A DNA stretch of 64,000 bases from JL08 sp963765555 (GTDB lineage: Bacteria > Pseudomonadota > Alphaproteobacteria > Rhodobacterales > Rhodobacteraceae): the NCBI GenBank assembly GCA_963765555.1, contig CAVXWX010000007.1:62001-126000 (forward strand). Reading direction: 5' to 3'. Both the position numbers and the translations under genes were made by a program. Below are positions 1 to 8,385 of the stretch, in pieces (positions within the stretch are counted from its first letter, which is position 1; each line of letters begins with the position of its first letter). Under the pieces are notes generated by a model, which saw only the letters and a list, made by a program, of their open reading frames with translations, was not told where the DNA came from and did not search any database.

Positions 1-162
1 CACACGGCCCACACCCTGAACCCTGTGCCAGTGGCCCTGATCGGCGGGCCAAAGGGCGTGCAGTTGCGGCAAGGTCGGCTATCGGATATCGCACCAACCT
101 TGCTGGCGCTGATGCAACTGGACAAACCCGCCGAAATGACCGGCAAGAGCCTGATCCGATGA
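1..162 (+). CDS. gpmI: 2,3-bisphosphoglycerate-independent phosphoglycerate mutase, C-terminal end (partial)
   Basis: Only the last 53 codons are inside the window; the gene begins upstream. The visible tail has the pattern typical of the end of the cofactor-independent, manganese-dependent mutase: NPVPVALIGG, then GRLSDIAPTLLALM, then PAEMTGKSLI before the TGA. The enzyme interconverts 3- and 2-phosphoglycerate in the cytoplasm. The stop overlaps the ATG of the next gene by four bases (ATGA), so the two are probably translationally coupled. The order gpmI-envC-ctpA is common in Rhodobacterales. The identification rests on the tail only, and the catalytic half is not visible. Confidence 0.8.
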   Translation, partial: HTAHTLNPVPVALIGGPKGVQLRQGRLSDIAPTLLALMQLDKPAEMTGKSLIR

Positions 163-1292
163 ACCGTATCGCCATCCTGATCACGGCCTTGCTCTGGCCT
201 TGTCTGACGCTGGCGCAAAGCGATCTTTCTGCAGATGCCCGCGCAGCGGCCGACGCGCTTGAGGCGGCCTCTGTCTCGTTGCAAGAGGCCGAGAGCGCGC
301 GGGATCGTATCCGCGCCCTGACCGAAACCGTGAAAGCCTATGAAAGCGGGCTTGAAGCGATGCGAGAAGGGTTGCGCCGCGCGGCGACGCGCGAAGCACA
401 ACTGAACCTTCAGCTTGAGGCGCGCAATGCCGAGATCGCGGCCCTGCTGGCTGCGTTGCAAACAATCGGCAATACGCCTTCCCCCGTCCTGCTGCTGCAT
501 CCGTCCGGCCCGATCGGAACGGCGCGGTCCGGCATGATCTTGGCCGAGGTCACCCCCGCACTGAATGCCCGCGCCGCCGAGCTTCGCCATGATCTGGACG
601 AGGTGCGCACCCTGCGCCTGTTGCAACAAAACAGTGCCGATGATCTGCTGGCGGGATTGAACGGTGTGCAAGAGGCGCGCCTGAAACTGAGCCAGGCTGT
701 TGCCAACCGCACCGATCTGCCGCAACGTTTTACCGAAGATCCGGTGCGTACCGCCGTTCTGATCGCGTCGACCGAAACACTGGATGCGTTTGCCAGCGGT
801 CTGGTCGAAATCAATGCCGATCAGGTCAGTGATCCCGATAAGGATATTTCGATCCAGCAGGGCACGCTGCAATTGCCGGTCCAAGGGCGCATTCTGCATC
901 GTTCAGGTCAGCCGGATGCCGCAGGGATCAAACGCCCCGGCCTGATCCTTGCCACCCGCCCCCGCGCCCTTGTCACCAGCCCGACGGCGGCAACCATCCG
1001 CTATCTCGGACCGCTGCTGGATCTGGGCAATGTGGTGATTCTCGAACCGCAATCCGACATGCTGTTTGTACTGGCCGGGCTAGATCAGGTGTTCGGAGAG
1101 GTCGGTCAGGTCATTCCACAGGACGCGCCGGTTGGTCTGATGGGGGGAGAAACGCCAGAAATTGGTGCAATCCTGTCACTAAGCGGTGAAGGCACTGGAA
1201 CTGACCGTTCAGAAACGCTCTATATAGAAGTGAGAAAGGGCAATCAGCCCGTGGACCCGGAAACGTGGTTCCAAACCGAAAAGGATGGATGA
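159..1292 (+). CDS. Murein hydrolase activator EnvC-like protein
   Basis: A 377-residue exported protein. Residues 1-19 form a signal peptide ending near LTLA/QS. Residues about 25-110 and 140-180 are charged, Ala/Glu/Arg-rich and predicted coiled coil. Residues about 235-370 form a degenerate LytM (M23) domain with LDLGNVVILEP and GEVGQVIPQDAPVGLMGG. The zinc-binding HxxxD and HxH motifs of active M23 peptidases are not seen, as expected for EnvC, which activates amidases rather than cutting peptidoglycan itself. It would act in the periplasm at the division site. It overlaps gpmI and ctpA by ATGA junctions. Family assignment is good; the partner amidase is not in the window. Confidence 0.82.
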   Translation: MNRIAILITALLWPCLTLAQSDLSADARAAADALEAASVSLQEAESARDRIRALTETVKAYESGLEAMREGLRRAATREAQLNLQLEARNAEIAALLAALQTIGNTPSPVLLLHPSGPIGTARSGMILAEVTPALNARAAELRHDLDEVRTLRLLQQNSADDLLAGLNGVQEARLKLSQAVANRTDLPQRFTEDPVRTAVLIASTETLDAFASGLVEINADQVSDPDKDISIQQGTLQLPVQGRILHRSGQPDAAGIKRPGLILATRPRALVTSPTAATIRYLGPLLDLGNVVILEPQSDMLFVLAGLDQVFGEVGQVIPQDAPVGLMGGETPEIGAILSLSGEGTGTDRSETLYIEVRKGNQPVDPETWFQTEKDG

Positions 1293-1297
1293 TCAAG

Positions 1298-2635
1298 ATG
1301 AAGAAATTCGCGATGGCCGCAATTGGCGGTACATTGGCAGGTGTTGTCGCTGCAACCCAGATCGCAGGCCCTCTGGTGGCGCAGGAAGCGGCAAAAACCG
1401 TAAATGTATACGAGCAGCTTGATCTGTTTGGCGACATATTCGAGCGTATCCGCGCCCAGTATGTGGAAGAGGTGGATGCAGGAGAACTGATCGAAGCAGC
1501 CATTGACGGCATGCTGACCTCGCTTGATCCGCATTCTAGCTACCTGTCGCCGGAAGATGCCAGTGCCATGCAGGTACAAACACGCGGCGAATTCGGTGGT
1601 CTTGGCATCGAAGTCACGCAGGAAGAGGGTTTTGTTAAAGTCGTGTCGCCCATTGATGGCACCCCGGCAGATGAAGCTGGTATCGAATCCGGTGATTTCA
1701 TCACCCATGTTGACGGTGAAAGCGTTCTGGGCCTGACCTTGGATGAAGCCGTGGACATGATGCGCGGCCCCGTCGGATCGGAAATCCTGATCACGGTCGT
1801 ACGCGAGGGCGAACCGGAACCGTTCGATGTGTCGATCATCCGCGATACCATCAAACTGGTTGCGGTGCGCAGCCGCATTCAGGGCGATACTGTCGTTCTG
1901 CGGATCACCACATTCAACGATCAGACCACCCCAAACCTTGAGGCAGGATTGGCCGAACAGGTCGAAGCCGCAGGCGGCATGGACAACGTTAACGGCATCG
2001 TGCTGGACCTGCGCAACAACCCGGGCGGACTGTTGAACGAGGCGATTTCCGTATCGGATGCGTTTCTTGAAAGCGGTGAGATTGTCAGCACGCGCGGGCG
2101 CAACCCCGAAGATGGCGACCGCTTCAACGCGCGCCCCGGCGATCTGGCAATGGGCAAACCAATTGTGGTGCTGATCAACGGCGGGTCTGCCTCGGCGTCC
2201 GAAATCGTGGCTGGCGCGCTGCAGGATCATCGCCGCGCCATCATCGTGGGCACCAAGAGCTTTGGCAAAGGGTCTGTGCAGACGGTGATGCCATTGCGTG
2301 GCGAAGGGGCCATGCGGTTGACAACGGCGCGGTATTACACACCGTCGGGCCGGTCCATTCAGGCGCTAGGGGTATCGCCCGATATCATCGTGGCCCAACC
2401 ACGCCGCGACCCCAATGCGGAAGAGGAGGAAGAGGAAACAAACCGCTTCAGCCGCACCGAGGCCGATTTGCGCGGCAGCCTGAACAATGACAGCCTGACC
2501 GAAGACCAGCGCCGCCAGATCGAAGCGGATCGTGAAAAGGCCCAAGCTGCCGCAGACCTGCGTGAAGAAGATTATCAACTGGCCTATGCCATTGATATTC
2601 TGAAAGGATTGTCGGCGCTTGGCCCGACAGAATAA
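1298..2635 (+). CDS. ctpA: S41 family C-terminal processing peptidase
   Basis: A periplasmic serine protease of 445 residues with this start. In-frame ATGs lie at 1289 (overlapping the envC stop) and 1298; an AAGGA lies just upstream and MKKFAMAAIGG makes the better signal peptide. After the signal peptide (to about residue 28) come the N-terminal dimerisation region, a PDZ domain (about 90-170, GGLGIEV...GTPADEAGIESGD), and the S41 core with NGGSASASE carrying the nucleophilic Ser and TKSFGKGSVQT carrying the general-base Lys about 25 residues later. The tail is acidic (EEEEEE). The family trims C-termini of envelope proteins and, with EnvC next door, probably takes part in cell-wall remodelling. 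Confidence 0.93.
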   Translation: MKKFAMAAIGGTLAGVVAATQIAGPLVAQEAAKTVNVYEQLDLFGDIFERIRAQYVEEVDAGELIEAAIDGMLTSLDPHSSYLSPEDASAMQVQTRGEFGGLGIEVTQEEGFVKVVSPIDGTPADEAGIESGDFITHVDGESVLGLTLDEAVDMMRGPVGSEILITVVREGEPEPFDVSIIRDTIKLVAVRSRIQGDTVVLRITTFNDQTTPNLEAGLAEQVEAAGGMDNVNGIVLDLRNNPGGLLNEAISVSDAFLESGEIVSTRGRNPEDGDRFNARPGDLAMGKPIVVLINGGSASASEIVAGALQDHRRAIIVGTKSFGKGSVQTVMPLRGEGAMRLTTARYYTPSGRSIQALGVSPDIIVAQPRRDPNAEEEEEETNRFSRTEADLRGSLNNDSLTEDQRRQIEADREKAQAAADLREEDYQLAYAIDILKGLSALGPTE

Positions 2636-2642
2636 ACAATGC

Positions 2643-2670
2643 GCCCCGCCCATGATGGGCGGGGCCGTTT
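2643..2670 (+). terminator. Rho-independent terminator after ctpA
   Basis: GCCCCGCCC (2643-2651) pairs with GGGCGGGGC (2657-2665) around a short ATGAT loop and is followed by CGTTTGTTTG. The T-tract is interrupted, so efficiency may be moderate. It closes the gpmI-envC-ctpA unit. Confidence 0.75.
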
Positions 2671-2773
2671 GTTTGCCTTTGGGCTGCAACCTTGGCACCT
2701 GCTTCTGACCTGACTTGAAATCCGCCCCCCGACGCCCGACATCTTTGGCGTTGCATGTCACAAGGCCACCCTG

Positions 2774-3352
2774 ATGCCCGATCCTAATCCTGATGCCCTT
2801 GCCTTTTTGCTGAACCGGCGCTCAAGACCGGCCAAAACGCTTGGGCTGCCCGTTCCAAGCAGGGACGACCTTGTTCCGATTCTGACTGCTGCGGCGCGCA
2901 CGCCCGATCACGGAAAGCTGGAACCTTGGCGCTTTATCGTGCTGAACCGCACCGCCATCTTGCGCCTTGCCGATCTGGCCGAGGCGCGCGGACATGAATT
3001 GGGCCTGCCGGATGACCAGATTTACAAAGGCCACGCGCCGATCCGCACAGGCCATCTGGCCGTTGCGGTGATCGAAAGCCCCAAACCGTCCGATAAAATC
3101 CCCGCGCTGGAACAGACCTATTCCACCGGTGCTGTGTGCCTTGCCCTGTTGAATGCGGCGCTTGCCGCAGGCTGGGGCGCGAACTGGCTATCAGGTTGGC
3201 CGTCGCATGATCGTACCTTCATGACCCAGGGTCTGGCGCTTGAGCCGCACGAACGGATCGCCGGCTTCATCCACATCGGCACCGAAACGTCCGCGCCGCC
3301 CGAACGCCCACGCCCTGATCTCGATGCAATCACGACCTGGCGAGAGTCATGA
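2774..3352 (+). CDS. Nitroreductase family protein
   Basis: A 192-residue FMN-dependent oxidoreductase of the small YdjA-like nitroreductase branch. LLNRRSRPAKTL near residues 12-25 is the N-terminal FMN-phosphate-binding segment, AARTPDHGKLEPWRF (about 41-55) is the family hallmark, and NAALAAGWGANWLSGWP (about 126-142) is the second conserved block. It probably reduces nitro or quinone compounds with NAD(P)H; the true substrate is unknown. Its stop overlaps the next gene by ATGA. It stands where many relatives carry rppH behind ctpA. Confidence 0.85.
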   Translation: MPDPNPDALAFLLNRRSRPAKTLGLPVPSRDDLVPILTAAARTPDHGKLEPWRFIVLNRTAILRLADLAEARGHELGLPDDQIYKGHAPIRTGHLAVAVIESPKPSDKIPALEQTYSTGAVCLALLNAALAAGWGANWLSGWPSHDRTFMTQGLALEPHERIAGFIHIGTETSAPPERPRPDLDAITTWRES

Positions 3353-4074
3353 TCTTTAATGCGTTTTTCAAAGCGGTGGCGCAGCTTGGCGATCCACGGT
3401 TTCGCCGCGTGCTGTGGATGGGCATCGGTCTGACGCTTGCACTGCTGATCGCAGCGACAGCAGGTTTCGTGGCTTTTCTGGAATGGCTGACAGGCGATCA
3501 GGTTTTTTTGCCGTTTATCGGCGAAGTAACCTGGATCAACGACCTTGTCAGTTGGTCCTCTCTCATACTGATGCTGGTGCTCTCTGTCTTTCTGATGGTG
3601 CCGGTTGCGTCTGCTATCACCTCGATGTTTCTGGACGAGGTCGCACAGGCCGTCGAAGACCGGTATTACCCGCAACTGCCCCCTGCCACGCCCGTCCCGT
3701 TCTGGGACGCAGTGCGGGACACGATCAACTTTCTGGGGGTTTTGGTTGCCGCCAACATCGTGGCGATTGCGCTGTACTTCGTATTCTCGCCCGCGGCCTT
3801 GTTCATCTTTTGGGGATTGAACGGATTCCTATTGGGGCGTGAATATTTCACCTTGGCAGCCTTGCGCCGTTTGGACCGGGAAAAGGCCAAAGCCCTGCGC
3901 GCCCGTCACGGCGGCAAAATCTGGCTGGCGGGTACGTTGATGGCGATGCCACTGTCCATTCCCGTCGTGAACCTGCTGATCCCGATTTTAGGGGCCGCGA
4001 CATTCACGCATATATATCACGCGATTATTGCGTCGGACCCATCCGCCCGAACCAGTCCAGATCGCGCACGCTGA
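3349..4074 (+). CDS. EI24 domain-containing (CysZ-like) membrane protein
   Basis: A 241-residue integral membrane protein with hydrophobic helices near residues 24-46, 68-95, 130-165 and 205-232, plus SPAALFIFWGLNGFLLGREYF, typical of the EI24/CysZ family. CysZ relatives carry sulfate; for alphaproteobacterial EI24 proteins the substrate is not established, so no transport role is claimed. The ATG overlaps the nitroreductase stop. The last 50 bases overlap the convergent DUF1467 gene on the other strand. Confidence 0.82.
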   Translation: MIFNAFFKAVAQLGDPRFRRVLWMGIGLTLALLIAATAGFVAFLEWLTGDQVFLPFIGEVTWINDLVSWSSLILMLVLSVFLMVPVASAITSMFLDEVAQAVEDRYYPQLPPATPVPFWDAVRDTINFLGVLVAANIVAIALYFVFSPAALFIFWGLNGFLLGREYFTLAALRRLDREKAKALRARHGGKIWLAGTLMAMPLSIPVVNLLIPILGAATFTHIYHAIIASDPSARTSPDRAR

Positions 4075-4300
4075 TCCATCCTGACAGGATAATACCGGCC
4101 ACAATCACCCAAAGAACAAAGGCAACGCCGGTGGTGATCCACGCCTTTTTCTTCAGGTCATGCACCTCGGGCGCGCCGGCATGTGTGCCCGGAACGATTT
4201 TGCCCAGATCGCCTTGGGTTTTGACACGGATTGGCAGCACGACCAGAAAGGTCAGGAACCAGAAAACGGCATAAAGCACGATGGCCGAGGTTATTCCCAT
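4025..4300 (-). CDS. DUF1467 family membrane protein
   Basis: A 91-residue protein with two transmembrane helices (about 4-24 and 56-76) separated by a polar loop, PIRVKTQGDLGKIVPGTHAG, which is the family signature. Function is unknown. It lies three bases downstream of methylmalonyl-CoA epimerase on the same strand and is surely cotranscribed; this pairing is frequent in Rhodobacterales. Its 3' end runs 50 bases into the convergent EI24 gene. Confidence 0.85.
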   Translation of the reverse strand: MGITSAIVLYAVFWFLTFLVVLPIRVKTQGDLGKIVPGTHAGAPEVHDLKKKAWITTGVAFVLWVIVAGIILSGWISVRDLDWFGRMGPTQ

Positions 4301-4303
4301 GGC

Positions 4304-4708
4304 TCAGACCTGCTCCAGCTCGACCAGACAGCCGTTGAAATCCTTGGGGTGCAAGAACAGGACCGGCTTTCCATGTGCCCCGATTTTGGGCTCTCCGGTG
4401 CCCAGAACCCGAGCGCCGCTGGCAGTCAGATGATCCCGCGCGGCCAGAATATCATCGACCTCGTAACAAACGTGATGAATGCCGCCTGACGGGTTCTTGT
4501 CCAGAAACCCCTGGATCGGGCTGTTTTCACCCAGCGGATACAGCAGTTCGATTTTGGTGTTTGGCAATTCGATAAATACCACCGTCACACCATGGTCCGG
4601 CTCGTCCTGAGGCGCGCCGACCTGTGCGCCCAGCGCATCGCGGTATTGGGCCGATGCCGCCTCAAGATCGGGCACAGCGATGGCAACATGGTTCAGACGT
4701 CCGATCAT
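4304..4708 (-). CDS. mce: Methylmalonyl-CoA epimerase
   Basis: A 134-residue vicinal-oxygen-chelate protein that interconverts (S)- and (R)-methylmalonyl-CoA, the step between propionyl-CoA carboxylase and methylmalonyl-CoA mutase. Two beta-alpha-beta-beta-beta modules are visible. Metal ligands are expected at His in RLNHVAIAV, Glu in KIELLYPLG, His in GIHHVCYEV and Glu in LVELEQV near the C-terminus. The start at 4708 is chosen because GGAG lies six bases upstream; longer in-frame extension is not family-like. DUF1467 follows immediately. Confidence 0.93.
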   Translation of the reverse strand: MIGRLNHVAIAVPDLEAASAQYRDALGAQVGAPQDEPDHGVTVVFIELPNTKIELLYPLGENSPIQGFLDKNPSGGIHHVCYEVDDILAARDHLTASGARVLGTGEPKIGAHGKPVLFLHPKDFNGCLVELEQV

Positions 4709-4809
4709 GGCGGTCTCCTTGATGGAAAAGATAACAGGTTGCGGATGCTTATGCCGCCCACCCCGCCCAAGGGCAAGCCTATCCGGTCGCGGCAAATCGC
4801 ACGTCTTCG

Positions 4810-4824
4810 TTAACCCGCCGTTAG
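4810..4824 (+). promoter_or_regulatory. CtrA-like binding site (TTAA-N7-TTAG)
   Basis: TTAA at 4810-4813, seven bases, then TTAG at 4821-4824, one mismatch from the TTAA-N7-TTAA consensus of the alphaproteobacterial cell-cycle/motility regulator CtrA. It lies 53 bases before the receiver-domain gene at 4877 and in the shared region with mce. The call is by pattern only. Confidence 0.4.
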
Positions 4825-4876
4825 GCAAGTCTGCATAACGATTACGCATCTGCCGCTGCTCATAAGGATTCTTTTC

Positions 4877-5596
4877 ATGGATGAAATTGACCCATTTACC
4901 ATTGCGCCCGCCGCGCCCACGGCATCGCGCCCGTTGATCGGATTGACCGTTCTTGTCGTAGAAGACAGCCGGTTCGCCTGCGAGGCTATGCGCCTGTTAT
5001 GCCTGCGCAGCGGTGCCCGTATCCGCAGGGCGGATTGCCTTCGGTCCGCGCGCCGGCATCTTAAGGTGTACCGCCCGTCTGTCGCGATCATCGATTTGGG
5101 GTTACCTGACGGCTCTGGTGCCGACCTGATCAAGGAGTTGAGCGAGGCCACCCCGCGCGTGGCAGCCATTTTTGCGACATCCGGCGATGAAAACGGCGAT
5201 GCGGTTGCGCGGGCTGCGGGTGCGGACGGTTTTATGGCAAAACCGATCACATCACTGGCCCTGTTTCAGGATATGGTTCTGGCCCGCATGCCAAAAGACC
5301 GCCGCCCTGCAGGTCTGCGTGTTGTGTCGAACGAAAACGTTGTACCCGATCCCATCGCATACCGCGATGACATGGCCCATGTTGCAGACGTGCTGGGCGA
5401 AAGCGCCGATGACGCAACACTGGACTATATTGCGCAGTTTGTCAGCGGCGTCGCCCGCAGCGCAAATGATGCCCCATTGCACAATGCGGCCAAGGCGCTT
5501 GCCCGCGCCCGCGCACAGGGCCGCCCAGTGGTGGCAAACACCGCAAAGATCGCCGGATTGATACAGGACCGGCTGGGTCAGAAAATTGCTCTTTAA
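4877..5596 (+). CDS. Response regulator receiver-domain protein with uncharacterised C-terminal helical region
   Basis: A 239-residue protein. After a 20-residue leader, residues about 23-130 form a complete receiver domain: acidic pair Glu29/Asp30 (VVEDS), phospho-acceptor Asp73 (IIDLGLPDGSG), Thr101/Ser102 (ATSGD) and Lys122 (MAKPI). The remaining residues (about 145-239) are Ala-rich and helical and match no output domain I recognise: no helix-turn-helix, GGDEF, EAL or kinase motif. It may be a phosphorelay or partner-binding protein. It has its own promoter region with a CtrA-like site. No histidine kinase lies nearby. Confidence 0.8.
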   Translation: MDEIDPFTIAPAAPTASRPLIGLTVLVVEDSRFACEAMRLLCLRSGARIRRADCLRSARRHLKVYRPSVAIIDLGLPDGSGADLIKELSEATPRVAAIFATSGDENGDAVARAAGADGFMAKPITSLALFQDMVLARMPKDRRPAGLRVVSNENVVPDPIAYRDDMAHVADVLGESADDATLDYIAQFVSGVARSANDAPLHNAAKALARARAQGRPVVANTAKIAGLIQDRLGQKIAL

Positions 5597-5634
5597 AAGC
5601 ATAGCGTCAGATCGGAAGGCCGTCGTGCCACGCC

Positions 5635-6370
5635 CTAGAGCATCGGGTCGGATGCCACCCGGACAAGGCCCGTCAGATCGCTCAACCGTTCGATCTGGAG
5701 CCCGTCGGCATCAAAATTTGCTGGATTGAGCCAAACACCAAACGCTTCTTTCAACGCGGGCCATTCTGCATCGATCGCAGCAAACCAGGCCGTGTCGCGA
5801 TTACGTCCCTTGACCACCATCGCCTGACGAAACACGCCCTCAAAGCTTAGCCCCAATCGCTGCCCTGCTGCCCGCGACGGCATGTTCAGCGCATTGCATT
5901 TCCATTCGAACCGGCGATATCCCGCCTCAAACGCCCATTGCATAGTCAGAAACAGCGCTTCGGTCGCCGCCCGCGTCCGTCTGAAGCGTGGGTGAAAAAT
6001 TGATGTTTCCCACTTCGATCGAACCAGCAGCGGGTGCAATCCGCAAAAAACTGAGGACCCCACCGCACGTGTCCGTTTCAAGATCAAAGACCGCATAAAA
6101 CAGGTGCCCCTGATCTGCCACCGTTTCGCGCACCCAACGATGGTATTGCGACGCGGATGAAAACGGGCCGTAAGGCAGGTAATCCCACAGGCTGTCATGA
6201 GCTTCATAGGCGCGAAACAACAATGCCGCATGACGCTCTGCATCCAATGGTTCCAGCCGACAGTATTGCCCGACAAGAACACCTGTTCTGTCGGGTTCAG
6301 GCGGAACATGCCAGTTGGGGACAGGCGCACCCAACGGGCGGGGCGCGGCGGCTTTGGAATTCTGTGTCAT
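5635..6370 (-). CDS. GNAT family N-acetyltransferase, reading frame broken near 5995-5999
   Basis: A RimJ/RimL-type acetyltransferase. The N-terminal part (6370 down to about 5995) reads GRYCRLEPL-like and LWDYLPYGPF segments and ends in IEVGNINF. The rest continues one frame over as HPRFRRTRAATEAL, GYRRFEWKCN and QRLGLSFEGVFRQ, the acetyl-CoA-binding and C-terminal blocks. Dropping one T of a five-T run (A5 at 5995-5999 on the plus strand) restores about 244 residues of normal family length. The downstream frame is open to its stop, which argues for a recent event or a sequencing indel rather than old decay. The acyl acceptor is unknown. Confidence 0.8.
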
Positions 6371-6418
6371 GGCGCGACGCTAAATTGAAAACATCCGCAC
6401 GCCAAGCACACAAACGTC

Positions 6419-8195
6419 CTAGTCTTGCGGAATGATCCGCAAACCCAATTCCATCAACTGATCGCTCATCGGATCAGACGGCGCATTCATCATCAGATCT
6501 TCGGCGCGCTGGTTCATCGGGAACATGATCACCTCGCGAATGTTGGCCTCGTCCGCCAGCAACATCACGATCCGGTCGATGCCCGCCGCACACCCGCCGT
6601 GGGGTGGCGCGCCATACTGGAATGCGTTGACCATACCGCCAAACCGCTTACGCACCTCGTCCGCGCCATAGCCCGCGATCTCGAACGCCTTGAACATAAT
6701 TTCCGGCTTGTGGTTCCGGATCGCGCCGCTGACACAGTTCGTACCCGTTACACGCCAGATCGTATTGATAGCCCAGCACATCCAACGGATCGCCCTGCAG
6801 CGCATCCATCCCGCCTTGGGGCATCGAAAACGGGTTGTGTTCGAAATCGATCTTGCCGGTTTCTTCGTCCTTTTCGTAGATTGGAAAATCAACGATCCAC
6901 GCAAAGGCAAACCGGTCCAGATCGGTCAACTTCAGTTCATTGCCAATCTCGACACGGGCCCGGCCCGCGACCGCTTCAAACGCTTTCGGCTTGCCACCAA
7001 GGAAAAACGCCGCGTCGCCGACATTCAGGCCCAGTTGCTGGCGAATGGCCTCGGTGCGTTCGGGCCCGATATTCTTGGCCAGCGGACCTGCCGCTTCCAT
7101 ACCGTCGCCCTGATCGCGCCAGAAAATATATCCCATCCCCGGCAGCCCTTCCTTTTGGGCAAAGGCGTTCATCCGGTCACAGAATTTGCGTGACCCACCG
7201 CCCGGTGCGGGAATCGCGCGGATTTCGGTGCCTTCCTGTTCCAGCAGCTTGGCAAAGATCGCAAAGCCCGATCCGGCAAAATGTTCGCTGACCACCTGCA
7301 TCTTGATCGGGTTGCGCAGGTCGGGCTTGTCGGTGCCATACCACAGCGCCGCATCGCGATAGGAAATCTGTGGCCACTCCTGATCCACCTTGCGCCCGCC
7401 ACCGAATTCTTCGAACACACCCGTCAGAACCGGCTGGATCGTGTCAAACACGTCCTGCTGCTCGACAAAGCTCATCTCAAGATCAAGCTGGTAGAAATCG
7501 GTGGGCGAGCGGTCTGCGCGCGGGTCTTCATCGCGAAAACACGGTGCGATCTGGAAATATTTGTCAAACCCGCTGACCATGATCAGCTGTTTGAACTGCT
7601 GGGGCGCTTGTGGCAGCGCATAAAACTTGCCCGGATGCAGACGCGACGGCACCAGAAAATCACGCGCGCCTTCTGGGCTGCTCGCGGTGATGATCGGGGT
7701 CTGGTATTCGCGAAACCCGCTGTCCCACATCCGTTTGCGCATGGACGCCACAACATCAGACCGCAGTTTCATGTTCTGCTGCAGCTTTTCGCGGCGCAGA
7801 TCCAGATAGCGGTACCGCAGGCGGGTTTCCTCGGGGTATTCCTGATCACCGAACACCATCAGCGGCAATTCATCGGCGCGGCCCAGAATCTCGATATCGC
7901 GAATAAACACCTCAATCTCGCCGGTGGGCAGCTTTGGGTTCACCAAAGACGGATCGCGCGCCATCACATTGCCATCAATGCGGATACACCATTCGCTGCG
8001 CACCTTTTCGATTTCGGCAAACACCGGGCTGTCCGGGTCGGCCATCACCTGGGTGATGCCGTAATGATCCCGCAGATCGATAAACAAAAGGCCACCATGA
8101 TCCCGCACGCGGTGCACCCATCCGGACAGACGAACGGTATCGCCGACATTATCAGCGGTTAAAGCGGCACAGGTGTGGCTGCGATAGGCATGCAT
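6419..8195 (-). CDS. aspS: Aspartate--tRNA ligase, frame broken near 6732-6735
   Basis: Class II aminoacyl-tRNA synthetase charging tRNA-Asp. From the start at 8195 (AGGGAA upstream) the OB-fold anticodon domain (RLSGWVHRVRDHGG) is followed by motif 2 (CFRDEDPRADRSPTDFYQ), the bacterial GAD insertion, and motif 3 (AAGIDRIVMLLADE) near the C-terminus. The frame breaks at GYELC: reading one base less gives GYELVSGAIRNHKPEI, the normal sequence. The repaired gene has 591 residues, matching the family (E. coli 590). As an essential gene it is most likely intact in the organism. It is divergent from the cfa-like gene. Confidence 0.9.
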
Positions 8196-8385
8196 CTTAT
8201 CGGTTCCCTTCGGGGTCAACGGCGTCGCGCCGATACACCTTGGTTGCGCGTAGAAGTCAAGCGCAGCACGGCATCGGGGCAACCCGGAATTGGAAAATTT
8301 GTTGTTTCGATGTATATTCCCGAGCCGAAACCGACTGTTTTCAATCCCGGCCCCGCGAAACAGGGACCGGATGAAAGGGGGCGTT

